This document shows, one piece after another, positions 60,998-64,000 of a stretch of DNA of 64,000 bases (position 1 is its first letter; every line of letters begins with the position of its first letter). The notes under the pieces are model-generated. The model ran no database searches and was not told where the DNA came from. It saw nothing but the letters and a program-made list of their open reading frames with translations. The position numbers were made by a program, and so were the translations under genes. Origin of the DNA: JAAUUE01 sp943370025 (GTDB lineage: Bacteria; Cyanobacteriota; Cyanobacteriia; Cyanobacteriales; JAAUUE01); NCBI GenBank assembly GCA_943370025.1, contig CALRPI020000004.1, positions 55,711 to 119,710 on the forward strand, given 5' to 3'.

Positions 60998-62610
60998 CCC
61001 AAGGAATAGGAAAGAATAACTGTATTGTCATCAAGGATTTGTTGCTGGATTTGCTCAAGGTTTAGGGGTTGGGGATATTTGAGGGCGGAGTATTTGGGGC
61101 TAGTGATGCGGATTTGGGTTTGCAGGTCGCGGTATTTGGTTTGCAGGGTTTCCCGTTGGTTTTCAAGGGTGGTTATTTGTTCTTTGTGATCGATTCTGCT
61201 GGAATTGGCAAGTTAAATCCGGCGTTTATTGAGGGTAGTTAGTTGGCTCTGGATTTCCCGTTCCTGTTGTAAAAGTTGAGGATCGACTCCGGTGCGAATA
61301 TCGGCTCTGGATTCGGTGAGGAGTTCCAGTAAAGTGCGGGCTTTCGAGCGCTCGGTGACATTAAAGGCTTGGCTGTTGTAGCCTTGGTTGGGGTTTTGCT
61401 GATGCAACTCCATTAAGAGGTCGACTTGGAGTTTGTAGTATTTCTGGACAGTGGCAAAGTAGGAAGTGCGGGAATCAGGGGCGATTATTTGCCCTCGGAT
61501 ATCTTCAACGATAGCAATCGCAGCTTGAATACTTTGCAGGGCTGTGGATAGATCGTTTAAGGTCTTTTGCACTGAAGCTAAATTACTCAGAGTATTTGCT
61601 TCCCCAGAGCGATCGCCTACGTCTCTTCGCATCGATAAGGCTTGTTGGAATAAAGTCAGTGCCTGCTGCGTTTGTCCTAGTTTTTCATATACGACCCCCA
61701 TACTATTGAGAACTCCGGCTTCTCCAGAGCGATCACCCACTTCCCGCCAGATCCCCAAGGACTGTTGATAGTAACTGAGAGCCTCTTGGGGTTGTTCCAT
61801 TTCGCTATATACAGCCCCAATCAGATTTAAAACTGTAGCTTCTCCAGAACGATAGCTTAACTCCTGAAAAATTGGTAAGGCTTGTTGATAGTAGCTTAGT
61901 GCTGCTTGCAGTTGTCCGATATCACTATACGCTCCGCCAATATTGTTGAGGATCGTCGCCTCTCCAGCACGAGAATTTGCTTCCCCTGCTTCTCTAGCAA
62001 TTAACAAGGCTTGTTGATAGTAAATTAGTGACTGTTGGGGTTGTCCCAGTCTGCTGTACAAAACCCCAAGACTATTCAGGGCGATCGTTTCTCCCCGGCG
62101 TTCCCCCACTTGTTGCAAAAGTGGCAAGGCTTGTTGATGATAATTTAAGGATTGTTGAAGTTGTCCAATCTTGCCATACACCACACCAATATTATTCAAT
62201 GTCGCAGCTTCGCTACGGGTATCTCCCACTTCTCGGAAAATTGGTAAGGCTTGTTGATAGTAACTGATCGCCTCTTGGGGTTGGCCAAGGAAGCTGTACA
62301 CTAACCCCAAGTCATTTAAAGTTCTAGCTTCTTGAGTACGTTGGCGGAGCCTCTCCTCCGGAGAATCGCCTGTTGTCCGAAATAATAATAAAGCCTGTTG
62401 AAATTTTTCTAAGGATTGTTGTAAAGATTCTCTTGTGCCCCGCCAGCGGAGTTGTGCTCCTTCCTCAGATAACCGTAATGCCTCAATCTGTTGGCTACTG
62501 GGGCTACTTTGTGCCAACACTAAGGGAGTCATCACCATCTGCGGTACAGCAACCATCATCCCCAGCAACAAAGGAGCCACCCCCACCAGATTCACCCAGC
62601 GCCTTGCCAT
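60998..62610 (-). pseudogene. TPR-CHAT protein gene, interrupted by a stop and cut by the IS
   Basis: The first 465 codons (62610-61216) encode a signal peptide (about 8-33) and about seven 40-residue TPR units (LGLVYSFLGQPQEAISYYQQALPIF type). The CHAT-associated linker ERSKARTLLELLTES follows. A TAA at 61213-61215 ends the product after LNKRRI. The same frame then stays open for 77 codons with clear CHAT-linker sequence (HKEQITTLENQRETLQ) and the CHAT start LNLEQIQQQILDDNTVILSYSLGD. The open remnant runs into the IS inverted repeat and stops. The protease part is gone. The stop is probably a CAA-to-TAA change. Confidence 0.9.
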
Positions 62611-62729
62611 CCTGATACTCCCTAAAATTAATGTCTATTCAGTCTCATGCTAGTTAGTGTCATTATTTATTCGCCACTAATAAATAATAGGGGAAAGTAA
62701 GGAGGATAAAGCGATCCAAGCAACCTCCA

Positions 62730-64000
62730 ATGAACATAGCAGCACGAGAACAACAAATACTACGAGTCAAAGCCACAAGTTTTCAACCAGAACTGGATGA
62801 AGCGTTAGAAAAAGAAATACGAGCAGCAGTGCTCGAAGCAGTCAAGACAGCAATAGAGTCGGCTCTTGAGGAAGAAGTGACAGCCGAGCTTGCCAAGTTG
62901 ACATCGGACAGACCAAGGCGTTCAGGGTATTTTCAACGGGGACTCGATACACAGTATGGACATGTGAGCGATTTACGAGTGCCGAAACTGCGTCGTCGCA
63001 ACGGAGAGCGGGATTGGCAAATATTGCAACGTTACCAAAGAGGATTAGGCAACCTGTTGAACTGGTTGTGTTGCTTATATGTGATGGGGTTGTCATTACG
63101 AGACCTACAAGAAGCGTTATATTTTCTTATAGGACATGTGCTCTCCCGTACTGCTGTGAATCAAGTTACTCTTGCCGTTCAAGCCCAGTTAAACACCCAT
63201 CGTTTATGCCGACTTATCAAAACGCCTAAGATGATCATCGTCGATGGGGTATGGGTGGGTATTCAATACCCACGAGATGAATTTAAGGAAGACCGTTCTG
63301 GACATTTGCGTCAGTGTCGTGAAGCAGAAGAACGGGTGGTTTTGGCGGCAATGGCTGTGTGGGAAGATGGCTCTTATGAAGTCCTGCATTATGAAATAGC
63401 CAGAGAGGAGGGGGAAACAGAATGGAGTCAATTTTTGGAGCATCTAATCGAGCGGGGATTAGAAGCAAACACTGTGCAATTAGTGGTGAGTGACGGTACA
63501 TTAGGTTTGCCTAAAGCCTTACAAAAGAACTTGCCTAACGCTCAACAGCAACGATGCATTACTCACAAGGTGCGAGGACTCGAACGCTATTTGAGCTATG
63601 CTCAGTTGCCTCCAGTAGAGCCGAATGGACAACCGCTCAAACCTGATGTTGCCAAGCAGCAACGGCGCTTTAAAATCACGTCTGAGGCTTATCAGATTTA
63701 CGAAGCTGATAGTGTGGAGCAAGCACAGCAAAGGTTACAACAGTTCATCGTTGACTGGGAACTGCTCGAACCCAAAGCTGTACAAGTCTTTCAACGAGAT
63801 TTAGCCCTGACGTTTACGTTCTATCAATTTGACAGCAGTTTGCACCGTCATATTCGGACAACGAATCATCTGGAGCGATTATTTCGCGAGTTTCGGGCTA
63901 AGTCTGATGAGATTGGGGCATTCCCTCACGAAACCAGTTGCTTAACCGTGTTTTTCTTAGTGATTGAGCGCGATCATGCTAAACATAACCGTAAATCTGT
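62730..64000 (+). CDS. IS256-family (Mutator-type) transposase, runs off the window
   Basis: From the ATG at 62730 the frame is open for 423 codons to the window end. The Mutator-type motifs are present: MIIVDGVWVGIQ (Asp1), LVVSDGTLGLPKAL (Asp2), the intervening ALQKNLPNAQQQRCITHKV, and RTTNHLERLFREFRAKSDEIGAF (Glu), the typical C-terminal block. An N-terminal helical segment precedes. The end lies outside the window, so whether it is intact is unknown. A GGAGGATAAAG ribosome-like site lies at 62701-62711. Confidence 0.93.
   Translation, partial: MNIAAREQQILRVKATSFQPELDEALEKEIRAAVLEAVKTAIESALEEEVTAELAKLTSDRPRRSGYFQRGLDTQYGHVSDLRVPKLRRRNGERDWQILQRYQRGLGNLLNWLCCLYVMGLSLRDLQEALYFLIGHVLSRTAVNQVTLAVQAQLNTHRLCRLIKTPKMIIVDGVWVGIQYPRDEFKEDRSGHLRQCREAEERVVLAAMAVWEDGSYEVLHYEIAREEGETEWSQFLEHLIERGLEANTVQLVVSDGTLGLPKALQKNLPNAQQQRCITHKVRGLERYLSYAQLPPVEPNGQPLKPDVAKQQRRFKITSEAYQIYEADSVEQAQQRLQQFIVDWELLEPKAVQVFQRDLALTFTFYQFDSSLHRHIRTTNHLERLFREFRAKSDEIGAFPHETSCLTVFFLVIERDHAKHNRKS

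Noticed and set aside
59460..61010. Target-site duplication around the IS
   Set aside because: Left flank ATTAAT and right flank CCCAAG do not match; TGACT/AGTCA at the edges are inverted and belong to the terminal repeats.
1..64000. tRNA, rRNA or known small RNA genes
   Set aside because: No cloverleaf-like or conserved rRNA sequence was noticed in any gap; a covariance search would be needed to exclude small RNAs.

Overview
The window is cyanobacterial chromosome. The sequence shows abundant GCGATCGC-type octamers (HIP1-like) and genes typical of cyanobacteria: btpA (photosystem I biogenesis), cp12 (Calvin cycle switch), ndhD (NDH-1), cofH, a biosynthetic speA, a DUF3285-ybeY-dgkA string and mreBCD. 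The many intergenic palindromes and two insertion sequences suggest a filamentous or bloom-forming type with a repeat-rich genome. I cannot name the species.

Layout. 1-3155: the 3' part of a CHAT-domain protease gene, followed 5 bp apart by a 108-aa protein and a 507-aa protein with two C-terminal membrane helices. This tight three-gene operon is the best candidate for an undescribed system. 3202-9901: btpA, rimO, a DEAD-box RNA helicase, a UBP-type zinc-finger protein, a DUF5996 protein and an exported unknown. 10389-11826: M23 peptidase plus bactofilin (cell envelope/cytoskeleton). 12021-17990: FMN reductase, a PD-(D/E)XK-like protein, DUF3352-cobO, cofH, ssb. 18413-20911: mreBCD. 21269-26233: speA, a possible toxin/immunity-like pair, yciH/SUI1, a membrane protein, an alpha/beta hydrolase. 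26598-30082: a lipoprotein-type solute-binding protein overlapping a sensor histidine kinase. 30422-35778: ndhD, an exported amidase, cp12, DUF3285-ybeY-dgkA. 35929-40074: a Gld-like ABC-2 exporter (ATPase, permease, GldG-like, DUF4340). 40133-42844: di-heme oxidoreductase and imelysin. 43288-46268: murF and a 420-aa conserved unknown. 46663-52802: a polyprenyl-sugar/surface glycan cluster (GT39-like, acyltransferase, GT2, B12-binding radical SAM, SMR-like carrier). 52819-55926: two EamA transporters around an ABATE/CGNR regulator. 56439-59474: small Cys-rich membrane protein, EnvC-like M23 protein, tandem-USP protein, a beheaded LOG gene. 59475-64000: a complete IS with terminal inverted repeats, a broken TPR-CHAT gene, and the start of an IS256-family transposase gene.

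Two themes run through the window. First, CHAT proteins appear twice: once in an apparently intact operon at the left end, once as a decayed TPR-CHAT gene cut by an IS at the right end. The IS has broken genes on both sides (LOG lacks its N-terminus, TPR-CHAT lacks its protease), with no visible target duplication, so it marks a rearrangement junction. Second, nearly every intergenic gap holds a 60-110 bp palindromic element. They fall into about ten families with family-specific terminal inverted repeats and a variable but near-perfect central hairpin. Some hairpin cores are shared between families. Several sit between convergent genes, supply stop codons, or form the whole leader of a downstream gene.

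Limits: all calls are from reading the sequence; no database search was run. Repeat boundaries are accurate to a few bases. No tRNA, rRNA, CRISPR array or riboswitch was recognised.
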